A DNA stretch of 64,000 nt from NCBI RefSeq assembly GCF_003814815.1, contig NZ_RKQQ01000001.1:558001-622000 (forward strand), written 5' to 3'. Below the pieces are notes generated by a model. It searched no databases and was not told where the DNA came from. It saw only the letters and a list, made by a program, of their open reading frames with translations. The DNA is from Salisediminibacterium halotolerans. GTDB taxonomy: Bacteria; Bacillota; Bacilli; Bacillales; Salisediminibacteriaceae. Every line of letters begins with the position of its first letter. The first letter of the stretch is position 1. A program made the translations under genes and the position numbers. This document shows positions 1 to 8,552 of the stretch, in pieces.

Positions 1-1
1 G

Positions 2-979
2 CGCGGCTTTGAAGAAATGGCCGAAGAAGGGGCGGCTTTTATGACGATTAAATCGACCGACCCTGATTTACTGAAGGGGGTCGACGGCGAAAAAATTGCT
101 GCTGCCAATAAAGCGTCCGGCGAAGCGATGAATACGTTTCGTTCTTACATTCAATCCGACAAGGTGAGCTGGCTCGTCATATCTGCTCCGTCTTATGCGT
201 GGGCGAAAAAAGTTTTCCCTGAAGCTTCCGCCGACGAAGCTGTCAACCAGCTTTGGGAAGCGATTTTTGAAGCCGTGCGTATCAATAAAGCGGATCCCGT
301 CGCTGAATGGAAGCAACACGACGAAAACTTGCAGGAAAAAGCCCGTTTTCTTACAGATAAAAAATATACCGAGCTTCGTTACCAAGCTCCGGGGACAGAC
401 TTAACGATCGGCCTTCCTGACGGCCACGTATGGATCGGCGGCGGCGGTCCGAACAAAGACGGCGTTCATTTCGTCGCAAACATGCCGACAGAAGAAGTTT
501 TCACCGCCCCGAAAGCGGATGCCGTCAACGGCACCGTCCGAAATACGAAACCGCTCAATTACGGCGGAAACGTAATCGACGGATTTTCGCTGACGTTTAA
601 AGACGGGAAAGTCAGCGATTTTTCCGCCGAAGAAGGCGAAGAAACGTTGAAAAACCTGCTTGAGACGGATGAAGGAGCGAGCCGCCTCGGTGAGGTTGCA
701 CTCGTGCCCCACAGTTCACCGATTTCACAGTCGGGGATCTTATTTTACAACACGCTTTACGATGAGAACGCTTCGAATCATATTGCGCTCGGAAGCGCCT
801 ACGCAACGTGTGTAGCCGGAGGTGCTGAGATGTCAAAGGAACAACTCGGAGAAGCCGGGTTAAATACAAGCATCACGCACGTTGATTTCATGATCGGCTC
901 CGCCGAGATGGATATCGACGGTGTGCTCCCGGACGGGTCGGTTGAACCGGTTTTCCGCAACGGAGAATGGGTTATATAA
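2..979 (+). CDS. M29 family aminopeptidase (AmpS/PepS type), 5' truncated
   Basis: This is the C-terminal part of a metal-dependent M29 aminopeptidase, a cytosolic enzyme that removes N-terminal amino acids from peptides. The reading frame is open from the left edge, so the true start lies outside the window and the ATG at 17 is internal. Family signatures are GEVALVPHSSPIS, the LYDENASNHIALG segment with its metal-ligand Glu and His, and HVDFMIGS near the C-terminus with the last His/Asp pair. About 325 residues are visible, against roughly 410 for a full enzyme. A strong hairpin terminator follows the stop codon. Confidence 0.9.
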   Translation, partial: RGFEEMAEEGAAFMTIKSTDPDLLKGVDGEKIAAANKASGEAMNTFRSYIQSDKVSWLVISAPSYAWAKKVFPEASADEAVNQLWEAIFEAVRINKADPVAEWKQHDENLQEKARFLTDKKYTELRYQAPGTDLTIGLPDGHVWIGGGGPNKDGVHFVANMPTEEVFTAPKADAVNGTVRNTKPLNYGGNVIDGFSLTFKDGKVSDFSAEEGEETLKNLLETDEGASRLGEVALVPHSSPISQSGILFYNTLYDENASNHIALGSAYATCVAGGAEMSKEQLGEAGLNTSITHVDFMIGSAEMDIDGVLPDGSVEPVFRNGEWVI

Positions 980-992
980 TAAGCAGACAGCC

Positions 993-1034
993 AAGCTGAA
1001 TTCAAAAGCGCTTCTTTTGAATTCAGCTTTTTTT
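993..1034 (+). terminator. Rho-independent terminator of the aminopeptidase
   Basis: A 15-bp perfect stem (993-1007 with 1015-1029) has a 7-nt loop and is followed by a run of Ts. It lies 14 bp after the aminopeptidase stop codon. Confidence 0.9.
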
Positions 1035-1106
1035 TACCGCAGCTGGCGGAACCGTTTACCGCACAACAACAAGGCGCATAATATCGAATAAATATTCATT
1101 TTTCTC

Positions 1107-1135
1107 TTGCCCTTAGCTGGAAAGTCTATTAAAAT
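1107..1135 (+). promoter_or_regulatory. Putative sigma-A promoter for the YjiH-type gene
   Basis: TTGCCC and TAAAAT are separated by 17 bp, about 47 bp upstream of the start codon. The match is moderate and rests on sequence alone. Confidence 0.5.
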
Positions 1136-1181
1136 AAGTCATGCTGAATAATTATAATCTACTAGACGAGGTGAACCAGTT

Positions 1182-2558
1182 ATGACAAACGAACCGGCGA
1201 AGACGGAAAGTAACCAGGGTTCTTTGCTTAAATTTCTCATTCCTTCGCTGATCGGCATCGCTCTTTTTATGACGCCGATCCCGGCTGAGGCAGGGGTCAC
1301 GATTCCGATTGCGCTGCTTTCTGAAGCACTTGAAGGGGCACTGTATCCATGGTTGCCCGCAATTATGACAGGATTGATCGCTGCCAGTTTTTTAGGCACC
1401 GTCATTCAAAAGGGCTTTCGTCCGCATGTGATGAATCAAAGCGCTTTTTTATCGAACTTGTTTGATGTCGGCCCGTTTTGGCTGACGATTCGGCTGCTTG
1501 CAACGATTTTTGCTGTTTTGACATTATTTCAAATCGGTCCGGAGATGATTTATCATCCCGATACCGGCGGCCTCTTGCTGGAAGGATTGCTGCCGCTCTT
1601 GTTCTCGATCTTCTTCTTTGCCGGACTTTTCTTGCCTTTGCTGCTTAATTTCGGTTTGCTCGAGTTTTTCGGCAGCTTGTTGACGAAGATTATGCGTCCG
1701 CTGTTTACCCTGCCCGGGCGTTCGTCGATTGACTCCTTGGCTTCATGGCTCGGCGACGGCACGATCGGTGTCATCATGACAAACAAACAGTACGAAGAAG
1801 GCTTTTACTCAAAGCGGGAAGCTGCTGTTATCGGGACGACGTTCTCGGTTGTTTCGATTACTTTTTCGCTCGTCGTTATTTCTGAAGTCGGCCTTGAGCA
1901 TATGTTTTTGCCGTTTTACTTCACCGTGATCGTTGCCGGCGTCATCGCTGCTTTGATTATGCCGCGGATTCCGCCGCTGTCTAAAAAGCCGCAAGCATAC
2001 GCGGACGGTAAAGAACGCGACACCGACGAAGCGCTGCCAAAAGAATACGCTTCCCAGTCTTTCGGCGCGGCAAAGTTCGGTCTTCAGCTCGCTAAAAAGC
2101 GCGCCGCGGAAAATACGAGCGTTCCGGCATTTTTTAAATCCGGAAGCAAAAACGTCCTTGATATGTGGCTCGGCGTTGCCCCGGTTGTTATGGCCTTTGG
2201 TACAGCGGCGTTGATTATTGCCGAAAATACCCCCGTATTCACTTACATCGGCATGCCGTTTGTCCCGCTGCTTGAATTAATGCAAGTGCCCGAAGCAGGA
2301 GCGGCGGCAGAAACGCTCATTGTCGGGTTTGCCGACATGTTCCTCCCGGCCATCTTTGCCAGCGGCATTGAAAGCGAGATGACCCGCTTTATCATTGCCT
2401 GCGTCTCTGTCTCGCAGCTGATTTATCTCTCTGAAGTCGGCGGCGTTATTCTCGGGTCAAAAATTCCGCTTAACCTTGGCGAATTGTTTATTATCTTTAT
2501 TGAACGAACGCTCATTACGCTGCCGATCATCGTGCTCATCGCGCATATGATCTTTTAA
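1182..2558 (+). CDS. YjiH family membrane protein (nucleoside-recognition/Gate domain)
   Basis: This is a polytopic inner-membrane protein of 458 aa resembling the YjiH family, which carries the nucleoside recognition (Gate) fold also found in nucleoside transporters and spore maturation proteins. About ten hydrophobic segments are visible, starting at residues 15-35. A charged cytoplasmic loop (about residues 270-325) separates two halves. The substrate cannot be told from sequence. The start is supported by GAGGTG eight bases upstream. The gene stands alone, and its 3' end meets a repeat element inserted in its terminator. Confidence 0.75.
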   Translation: MTNEPAKTESNQGSLLKFLIPSLIGIALFMTPIPAEAGVTIPIALLSEALEGALYPWLPAIMTGLIAASFLGTVIQKGFRPHVMNQSAFLSNLFDVGPFWLTIRLLATIFAVLTLFQIGPEMIYHPDTGGLLLEGLLPLLFSIFFFAGLFLPLLLNFGLLEFFGSLLTKIMRPLFTLPGRSSIDSLASWLGDGTIGVIMTNKQYEEGFYSKREAAVIGTTFSVVSITFSLVVISEVGLEHMFLPFYFTVIVAGVIAALIMPRIPPLSKKPQAYADGKERDTDEALPKEYASQSFGAAKFGLQLAKKRAAENTSVPAFFKSGSKNVLDMWLGVAPVVMAFGTAALIIAENTPVFTYIGMPFVPLLELMQVPEAGAAAETLIVGFADMFLPAIFASGIESEMTRFIIACVSVSQLIYLSEVGGVILGSKIPLNLGELFIIFIERTLITLPIIVLIAHMIF

Positions 2559-2584
2559 TTCTACTGATTAGAATACAAAAACGC

Positions 2585-2847
2585 CCGGCTTCTTTCACCT
2601 GAAGGTATCACTGCAACATCGCCGCAGGAGAAAGCCGGGATGCTGGGTCATCCTCTTTTTTTAAAGCGAGTGTATTCATAAAAAAGAAGCCATGCATCCA
2701 CTCCTCCGACGCCTCCGGGAAAGCAAGAGACGAAGATCCGTATTCGGCGGTCTGAGACCGCCGAATACTAGCTGAGTCCTTGCCCGGGGCAAGCGGAGGG
2801 TAGTGGATTCATGGCTGACCTAAAAATATAGTTTGTCTACAGTCTGA
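2585..2847. repeat. Terminator-associated repeat, copy A (deleted form)
   Basis: This is a GC-rich non-coding repeat in the convergent gap between the YjiH gene and ridA, in the same orientation as copy E (45791-46213). It keeps the right end (TTTGTCTACAGTCTGA at 2832-2847), the core with CTTGCCCGGGGCAAG and the 24-bp palindrome around 2742-2767. Compared with copy E it lacks about 60 bp of the left end and about 105 bp in the middle. The left junction is at CCGGCTTC, a sequence shared by the host terminator and the element, which suggests loss by recombination. The 330-bp gap contains nothing else. Confidence 0.8.
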
Positions 2848-2886
2848 AACGCCCGGCTTCGCTCGTATAGAGCAGCCGGGCGTTTT
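2848..2886. terminator. Terminator between the YjiH gene and ridA
   Basis: The stem AACGCCCGGCT pairs with AGCCGGGCGTT, followed by TTA on the plus strand. A left half-copy (AAAAACGCCCGGCT) remains at the other end of repeat A, consistent with a duplicated terminator that later suffered a deletion. Confidence 0.8.
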
Positions 2887-2887
2887 A

Positions 2888-3274
2888 TTACGATTGTTTG
2901 GCGATGACCTCGACTTCCACGCGGGCATCTTTCGGCAGCTGTGCAACGGCGACAGCACTTCGGGCCGGATACGGCTCTTTAAAGTACGAAGCGTAAATGT
3001 CATTGACATGATGAAAATCATCCATATCCTTTAGAAATATCATCGCTTTAATCACGTCATTCATGTCACAGCCCGCTTCTTTCAGAACGGCTTTTACGTT
3101 TTGCATCACTTGATGTGCTTGGTCTTCCACGCTGTCCTGCATTGTCATCGTCTCCGGATCGAGCCCGATTTGCCCCGACGTGTAAACAACGCCTTCGGTA
3201 ATGACTGCTTGAGAATAAGGCCCGATCGCATCAGGTGCATCGTTTGTTTGAATGGGTGTTTTATTGCTCATCAT
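2888..3274 (-). CDS. ridA: RidA family reactive intermediate (enamine/imine) deaminase
   Basis: RidA hydrolyses reactive enamine/imine intermediates such as 2-aminoacrylate released by PLP enzymes, giving the 2-ketoacid and ammonia in the cytosol. The 128-aa length is typical. The motifs GPYSQAV (residues 18-24), SGQIGLD and the catalytic-Arg segment PARSAVAVAQLP (about 103-114) are all present. It starts 18 bp after coaA on the same strand, so the two probably form an operon. The start is ATGATG behind AAAGGAA; either ATG could be used. Confidence 0.93.
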   Translation of the reverse strand: MMSNKTPIQTNDAPDAIGPYSQAVITEGVVYTSGQIGLDPETMTMQDSVEDQAHQVMQNVKAVLKEAGCDMNDVIKAMIFLKDMDDFHHVNDIYASYFKEPYPARSAVAVAQLPKDARVEVEVIAKQS

Positions 3275-3292
3275 TTATCGTTCCTTTCTCGG

Positions 3293-4243
3293 TTAAAGTT
3301 TGCGCATACGAATTTCATTGACGAGGTGGTGATTGCCTTTTTGCAAAATTAAATCCGCACGATGCCGAGTCGGCAAAATATTTTCATGCAGGTTTTTGCG
3401 GTTGATTCGTTCCCAAATCCCCTTCGCCGTTTCATAAGCCTCTTCATCCGGCAAATCGGCGTACTTGCGAAAATACGAGGAAGGGTTGCGAAATGCGGTT
3501 TGACGCAATGTTTTAAAGCGTTCGACATACCAGTGAAAAATATTTTCTTCGGCAGCATCTACATAGATGGAAAAATCAAAGTAATCCGAAACAGAAACTT
3601 GGTCGCTGTCATCGCCCGGCTCAATTTTCGGCGGCTGCAAAACATTGATTCCTTCAATGATGACGATGTCCGGCTGATACACGATCTGCTTTTCATCCGG
3701 TACTACATCGTATGTTAAGTGCGAATACACCGGTGCCTCCACTCGTCTTTTTCCCGCTTTTAAATCTTCTAAAAACGTCAAAAGTTCTCGGGTATTATAA
3801 CTTTCCGGAAACCCCTTTTTATCCATAATCCCGCGGCGCTCCAACTCCGCATTCGGGTGAAGAAAACCGTCGGTCGTGACTAGATCGACATTCGGATGAC
3901 CGTCCCACCTGGACAGGAGCGTTTTCAATACACGGGCGATTGTACTTTTACCGACCGCTACACTGCCAGCGATGCCGATAATATAAGGCACTTTCTTTTC
4001 TGTCGTCTGCAAAAAATACGACCGGTTTCGGTGCAGTTCTTGCGCCGCTTTTGTATGAAGATGTATTAACCGCGTTAACGGCAAATAAATCTCCGCAACT
4101 TCCTGCATATTCAATACATCGTTCACTCCGCGCAAACGGTCGATTTCATCTTGTGTGACTTCCATCGGATGAGTTTGACGCAAGGACGACCACTCGTGCC
4201 GGGAGAACGTCATAAACGGTGACAAGTTATCCGTCGTTTCCAT
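3293..4243 (-). CDS. coaA: Type I pantothenate kinase
   Basis: This enzyme phosphorylates pantothenate, the first committed step of coenzyme A synthesis. The Walker A loop GSVAVGKST is at about residues 93-101. DGFLHPN and IIEGINVLQ follow as in bacterial CoaA, and the roughly 316-aa length matches the family. GAGGTG lies upstream of a TTG-ATG pair; I use the ATG, one codon inside the longest frame. ridA follows immediately. A TATAAT with a weak -35 (TTCAAT, 17-bp spacing) lies about 100 bp upstream. Confidence 0.95.
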   Translation of the reverse strand: METTDNLSPFMTFSRHEWSSLRQTHPMEVTQDEIDRLRGVNDVLNMQEVAEIYLPLTRLIHLHTKAAQELHRNRSYFLQTTEKKVPYIIGIAGSVAVGKSTIARVLKTLLSRWDGHPNVDLVTTDGFLHPNAELERRGIMDKKGFPESYNTRELLTFLEDLKAGKRRVEAPVYSHLTYDVVPDEKQIVYQPDIVIIEGINVLQPPKIEPGDDSDQVSVSDYFDFSIYVDAAEENIFHWYVERFKTLRQTAFRNPSSYFRKYADLPDEEAYETAKGIWERINRKNLHENILPTRHRADLILQKGNHHLVNEIRMRKL

Positions 4244-4403
4244 CAATATCTATGCACCTCATTTTGCCTGATCAGCGTTGATGTATTTAAAAAAATCATA
4301 CCATGAATAAGAAGCCCCTTCCAGAGGAAAGCGCTTCACAAATTATACCACACGTTCTCAGCGGATTGAATCACAATGTTTTGCAAATGAGCTGCGCGGC
4401 TTC

Positions 4404-5159
4404 TTACTTTTTCCCGCCGTCCAAACGGATGATTTCACCGTTGATCATCGGATTTGAGATGATCGACTTAACGAGCAGCGCGTATTCATCAGGGGAGCCG
4501 ATCCGGTATGGAAAGATCATTTCCGCTTCGATTTTTTCTTGCACTGCTTGCGGCAAGTTTTCATACATCGGTGTATAAAATGCGCCCGGCGCAATCGTGA
4601 TCGCCCTGATCCCGTAACTTCCGAGTTCCCGAGCCAGCGGCAGCGTCATACTCGCCACCCCGCCCATCGCAGCGCTGTAAGCTGCTTGGCCGATCATCCC
4701 GTCATACGCGGCGGCTGCAGACGTTTGAATGATCACCCCCCGTTCGCCATCGTCATTGACTGTATTGTTGCGCATTGTCTCTGCAACGAGTCTCGCAACG
4801 TTAAACGAACCGGCAAGGTTGACTTGAATGATTTCATTAAAGATATCGAGCGAATGAACCCCTTTTTCTTTACAAAGATTTTCGATATGACAAATGCCTG
4901 CGGTGTTCACGACCCCGTGAATTTCACCGAACCGGTTGAGTCCGCGGTCGATCGCATTGCGCATTTGATACTCCGAGGTGATATCTGCCTTTTCAAAACT
5001 TGTCCGCGCACCGATATCTTCTTGAACAGCCCGGCCGCGGAGCTCATTTTGATCAACAATAACCACAAGCGCTCCGTATTGCACGAGCATTCGGACTGTT
5101 GCTTCTCCCAGTCCCGAAGCACCGCCGGTAACAATAAACACCGAACCCTTCATATCCAA
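4404..5159 (-). CDS. Short-chain dehydrogenase/reductase, type II HADH-like, with altered active site
   Basis: This SDR resembles type II 3-hydroxyacyl-CoA dehydrogenase. The Rossmann motif TGGASGLG is near residues 11-18, followed by the NAG-equivalent NTAG, VNLAG, and the C-terminal APGAFYTP and INGEIIRLDGG. The active site is degenerate. YxxxK reads YSAAM (ATG codon at 4665-4667 where Lys is expected), and the catalytic Ser thirteen residues before the Tyr is Ala. It may therefore bind NAD(H) without normal dehydrogenase activity. The start is chosen as TTG at 5159 because AAGGAGG lies just upstream; ATG at 5153 is the alternative. The gene stands alone, divergent from the M20 gene. Confidence 0.85.
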   Translation of the reverse strand: MDMKGSVFIVTGGASGLGEATVRMLVQYGALVVIVDQNELRGRAVQEDIGARTSFEKADITSEYQMRNAIDRGLNRFGEIHGVVNTAGICHIENLCKEKGVHSLDIFNEIIQVNLAGSFNVARLVAETMRNNTVNDDGERGVIIQTSAAAAYDGMIGQAAYSAAMGGVASMTLPLARELGSYGIRAITIAPGAFYTPMYENLPQAVQEKIEAEMIFPYRIGSPDEYALLVKSIISNPMINGEIIRLDGGKK

Positions 5160-5347
5160 ATGAATCCCTCCTTCGTTCACGCATACTTCTATTTGTAAAC
5201 TTTGCTCTTATTTTGGAAATATCCTGCTCGTGTAAAACAAAAAGGACTTATTACCCATTCAGTCACAATCTCTTCCTTGCCCTTTCACGAACGGTGCGAT
5301 ACATTGAAAACAAAAGCGAAACGCAAAAATTACAGGAGGATTTGTTG

Positions 5348-6514
5348 ATGAAAGAACAAATTATTGAAACGATCGATACCCACCGCTCTGCCTGGAAGGC
5401 GATCAGTCAAGATATTGGCAACCGCCCGGAGCTTGGCGGCGACGAGGTTTTTGCCAGCAAGACGCTAACGGAAACATTGGAAGCGCACGGATTTAGCGTC
5501 GAAAGAGCTGCCGCGGGAATCCCGACAGCGTTTCACGCCGTTTATGAAAGCGGAAAAGAAGGCGGGCATATCGGTTTGATGTGCGAATATGATGCGCTCC
5601 CGGATCTCGGCCACGCGTGCGGCCATAATCTTATTGGCACGCAGGGTGTTGCTGCGGCGATCGGGCTTAAACGGGCCGCTGATCAAGCCGGGGGAACGAT
5701 TCACGCGTTCGGCACACCGGCGGAAGAAACAAATGGAGCAAAAGTGACGATGGCTGATGCCGGGATGTTTGACGGGCTCGATGCCGCATTGATGGCACAC
5801 CCGGCGGACGCGTATGTGAAGAGCGGTTCTTCCTTGGCGATGGATGCGATTCAGCTGTCATTTCACGGCAAGAGTGCCCATGCTGCCGCTGCGCCGGAAC
5901 ACGGCATCAATGCGCTCGATGCTGTACTGCAAACATTCAATTCCATTAATGCGCGCAGAGAACATTTGCGTGGTGATGTTAAAATTCACGGGATTATTTC
6001 TGCAGGCGGTCAAGCGCCGAATATCGTTCCCGACTATGCAGCTGCAAAGTTTTACGTCCGCGCTGCCGCTCGTGAAACGTGCAATGATGCAGCAGCTAAG
6101 TTAATCAACGCGGCAGAAGGTGCTGCACTGGCTTCCGGGGCGCGGCTTGACGTGAGTTATTATGAATATTCGTACGACAACATGATCACAAACGGCCGAT
6201 TATCAGCATTGTTTACTGAACAACTCGTATCGCTCGGAATTGCTGAAAAACACATTCAAGAACAAGACAGCGGCGGCGGTTCTTTGGATATGGGCAACGT
6301 CAGTCAGCGCTGTCCGGCGATCCATCCGTATATTCAAATCAGTCAAGACGCCGTTCAGCCGCACACTGCTGAATTTCGGACCGCTGCATTAAGCGAGCAA
6401 GGTTTTGAAGGAATGATTATCGGTGCGAAGGCGCTCGCATTAACAGGAGCTCAGATCCTGAACGATCCTGAACTCCGAGCTAACATTCACCGCGAGTTTT
6501 CCGCACGCTTTTAA
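5348..6514 (+). CDS. M20 family amidohydrolase/peptidase (AbgB/PM20D2-like)
   Basis: This is a zinc-dependent amidohydrolase of 388 aa that probably cleaves N-acyl amino acids or short peptides. Visible motifs are the metal-site cluster CEYDALPDLGHACGHN (about residues 77-92), the catalytic PAEETNG segment and the dimerisation domain with FHGKSAHAAAAPE. The signatures are closest to the M20D group. The frame is open from 5213, but AGGAGG sits just before the ATG at 5348, so that start is used. A racemase begins 19 bp downstream, suggesting joint processing of an N-substituted or peptide-bound amino acid. Confidence 0.88.
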   Translation: MKEQIIETIDTHRSAWKAISQDIGNRPELGGDEVFASKTLTETLEAHGFSVERAAAGIPTAFHAVYESGKEGGHIGLMCEYDALPDLGHACGHNLIGTQGVAAAIGLKRAADQAGGTIHAFGTPAEETNGAKVTMADAGMFDGLDAALMAHPADAYVKSGSSLAMDAIQLSFHGKSAHAAAAPEHGINALDAVLQTFNSINARREHLRGDVKIHGIISAGGQAPNIVPDYAAAKFYVRAAARETCNDAAAKLINAAEGAALASGARLDVSYYEYSYDNMITNGRLSALFTEQLVSLGIAEKHIQEQDSGGGSLDMGNVSQRCPAIHPYIQISQDAVQPHTAEFRTAALSEQGFEGMIIGAKALALTGAQILNDPELRANIHREFSARF

Positions 6515-6532
6515 GCGAAAGGAGGGAGCCTT

Positions 6533-7225
6533 ATGAAAACGATTGGAATGGTCGGCGGGATGAGCTGGGAGTCGACGATGGCGTACTATCGCTGGGTAAA
6601 CGAAATGGTTCAAAAACAGCTTGGGGGACTGCATTCGCTTCCGTGTCTGATATCCTCGGTTGATTTTCAGCCGCTTGCCGACATGCAGCATAACGGAGAT
6701 TGGGACAAAGCTGCTGCGTTTTTAGCAGCCGAAGCGCAAAAACTTGAACAATCCGGAGCTGAGGCTGTCATGTTATGCACAAATACGATGCATGTCGTCG
6801 CCGATCAGGTCGAAAAGGCCGTCTCGATCCCGCTCTTGCACATCGCCGATGCCGCTAGTAACCATATTACCCGGCACGGGTTGACCAATATCGTTCTTCT
6901 CGGCACGTCGTTTACAATGGAACAGCGCTTTTATCGGGACAGGCTCGCGTCACACGGGATTGAAACGGTTATCCCTGATACGATGGCGAGAGAACGGGTT
7001 CATAACATCATATTTGATGAGCTGTGTCTCGGTATTACCGAAAATGCTTCCCGCGATTATTTGCTCGATGTGATTCATTCGCTCGTCAATGACGGCTCAG
7101 AAGGCGTCTTGCTCGGATGCACGGAGCTTTCGATGCTTTTAAAGCAGTCCGATCTTGCCGTTCCGCTGTTTGACACAACAAAAATGCACGCCGGCGAGGC
7201 TGTGCGTTTTGCGTTAAGCGACTGA
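6533..7225 (+). CDS. Aspartate/glutamate racemase family protein
   Basis: This is a PLP-independent two-cysteine racemase of 230 aa in the YgeA/RacX group. The two catalytic Cys motifs are CTNTMH (about residue 83) and GCTELSML (about 195), in the usual two-lobed arrangement. The specificity (Asp, Glu or broad) cannot be read from sequence. It follows the M20 amidohydrolase by 19 bp with GGAGGGAG before the ATG, so the pair is almost certainly cotranscribed and may recover D-amino acids. Confidence 0.9.
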   Translation: MKTIGMVGGMSWESTMAYYRWVNEMVQKQLGGLHSLPCLISSVDFQPLADMQHNGDWDKAAAFLAAEAQKLEQSGAEAVMLCTNTMHVVADQVEKAVSIPLLHIADAASNHITRHGLTNIVLLGTSFTMEQRFYRDRLASHGIETVIPDTMARERVHNIIFDELCLGITENASRDYLLDVIHSLVNDGSEGVLLGCTELSMLLKQSDLAVPLFDTTKMHAGEAVRFALSD

Positions 7226-7295
7226 TGTTTGCACTTTTTCATCCAAGGGTATCGGTGTTCTGTGAAGAAAATTGATTGAGGAGGCACGATCGATA

Positions 7296-7964
7296 ATGAG
7301 TAAAAATATCCTGATGGTCCTGACAAGCCACATGACATTAACGGAAAATAAATCAACCGGTTTATGGCTCGAAGAATACGCCGCTCCTTACGCCAGCTTC
7401 ATTAAACAAGGGTACAACGTTACCGTCGCCAGTATTGAAGGCGGGCAAGTTCCGCTTGATTCAAACAGTCTTCCTGAAGAGGAACACCCTGAATGGCAAG
7501 AAGCGCAAGCACTTTTAACCAATACAGAAAAGCTCGGCGAAGAACACGCAGAAGCTGAATACGACGCCGTATTCCTTCCCGGCGGCCACGGCACGGTGTT
7601 TGATTTCCCTGATCATTCGATCTTGCAGCGTTTAATCGCCAAGCAGGCGGACAATGGCGCGGTGATCGGTTCTGTCTGTCACGGGCCGGCGAGCTTAATT
7701 AACGTCACGCTCGACGACGGCACTCCGCTTGTTAAAGGGAAAAAAGTCAATGCGTTTACTGACGACGAAGAGCGGGAAATGCAGCTCGATCATGCCGTTC
7801 CGTTTTTACTCGAATCGACGTTGAAAGAACGCGGCGCCGAGTTTGTCCGCGGCGACAACTGGAGTGATTTCTCCGTCCGCGACGGCAATCTCGTCACCGG
7901 GCAGAATCCGATGTCCAGTCAAAGTACCGCCGACAAAGTCATCGAAGCACTCGAAGAACACTAA
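7296..7964 (+). CDS. DJ-1/PfpI family protein, glyoxalase III/Hsp31-like
   Basis: This 222-aa protein of the class I glutamine amidotransferase-like fold carries the nucleophile elbow GSVCHGP (about residues 126-132), an early NKSTGLWLEE with the assisting Glu, and the PGGHGT loop. This set is typical of the Hsp31/glyoxalase III branch, which detoxifies methylglyoxal or repairs glycation. The ATG at 7296 is preceded by GAGGAGG; an in-frame TTG at 7272 lies before that site and is rejected. The gene lies 70 bp after the racemase and may belong to the same transcript. Its terminator is at 7973-8006. Confidence 0.85.
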   Translation: MSKNILMVLTSHMTLTENKSTGLWLEEYAAPYASFIKQGYNVTVASIEGGQVPLDSNSLPEEEHPEWQEAQALLTNTEKLGEEHAEAEYDAVFLPGGHGTVFDFPDHSILQRLIAKQADNGAVIGSVCHGPASLINVTLDDGTPLVKGKKVNAFTDDEEREMQLDHAVPFLLESTLKERGAEFVRGDNWSDFSVRDGNLVTGQNPMSSQSTADKVIEALEEH

Positions 7965-7972
7965 CCGCAGCA

Positions 7973-8006
7973 AAGCCCTTCTCACGCTAAGGTGAGAAGG
8001 GCTTTT
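7973..8006 (+). terminator. Terminator hairpin, left copy flanking repeat B
   Basis: AAGCCCTTCTCAC pairs with GTGAGAAGGGCTT around a 6-nt loop, followed by Ts. A near-identical hairpin with a different loop closes the far side of repeat B at 8553-8587. Confidence 0.9.
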
Positions 8007-8552
8007 AAACTGTAGACGAACGGTTATTTTGACGTAAGCCGCGAAGCCGCTAACCTCCGCTTGCCCCGGGCAAGGACTCAGCTAGCATTCGGCGGTCTGA
8101 GACCGCCGAATGCGGATCTTCGTCGCTTGCTTTCGAGGCTGCTGAAAAAGTTGATGATCAATTGGATGCCTGCATATTTATTCTTTCTTATAGATTGAGA
8201 GGTGTTATGAGACCGGAGCAAACTCGACGCCTGCGGGAAAAGCAACTGCCAATGTATTTGCGACGAGTAACCGCAGGAGCAGAAGACCCCGCAAGAAGCG
8301 GTTTCGCTTCTGAGGAGGCTTAGGCGTTGCCCGCGGCAAGCGAGTTTGTGCAGGGCTCAAAATATTCTGCATTCTATATGGCTTATAAATAAACACCGAC
8401 TTCGATTATCCAGCACTTTTTCAGCAGCCTCCTTGCTTTCCCGGAGGCGTCGGAGGAAGCGGCGACGCGGCGCTCGCCCGCAGGATATAAGCCGGACGAT
8501 GCGTCGTCATCCGGTCTCTAAACAAGTTGACGTCAGACTATGTCAACACTTA
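8007..8552. repeat. Terminator-associated repeat, copy B (with nested MITE)
   Basis: This is a GC-rich non-coding element between the DJ-1 gene and glnS, in the same orientation as copy D. It begins with ACTGTAGACGAA and ends with TATGTCAACACTT, imperfect inverted ends. The core around CTTGCCCCGGGCAAG and the palindrome at about 8087-8112 are kept. It is interrupted by a MITE at 8135-8431 and has lost part of its right middle section. Whole terminator hairpins flank it on both sides. Small ORFs here are not coding. Confidence 0.85.
8135..8431. mobile_element. Non-autonomous MITE nested in repeat B
   Basis: This 297-bp element is bounded by perfect 17-bp inverted repeats (8135-8151 and 8415-8431, GAGGCTGCTGAAAAAGT). 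It is flanked by a 9-bp direct repeat CTTGCTTTC (8126-8134 and 8432-8440), a target site duplication that also restores the repeat B sequence when removed. There is no transposase; the 63-codon ORF inside is not credible. The ends look like those of a DDE-type IS, possibly IS1182-like, but I could not check that. Confidence 0.88.

Noticed and set aside
4290-4340. cre site near the coaA promoter (GAAGCGCTTTCC)
   Set aside because: The left half-site deviates at three positions from the consensus around the central AGCGCT.
8205-8396. 63-codon ORF inside the MITE
   Set aside because: Too short for a transposase and low in coding character; it overlaps structured GC-rich sequence.
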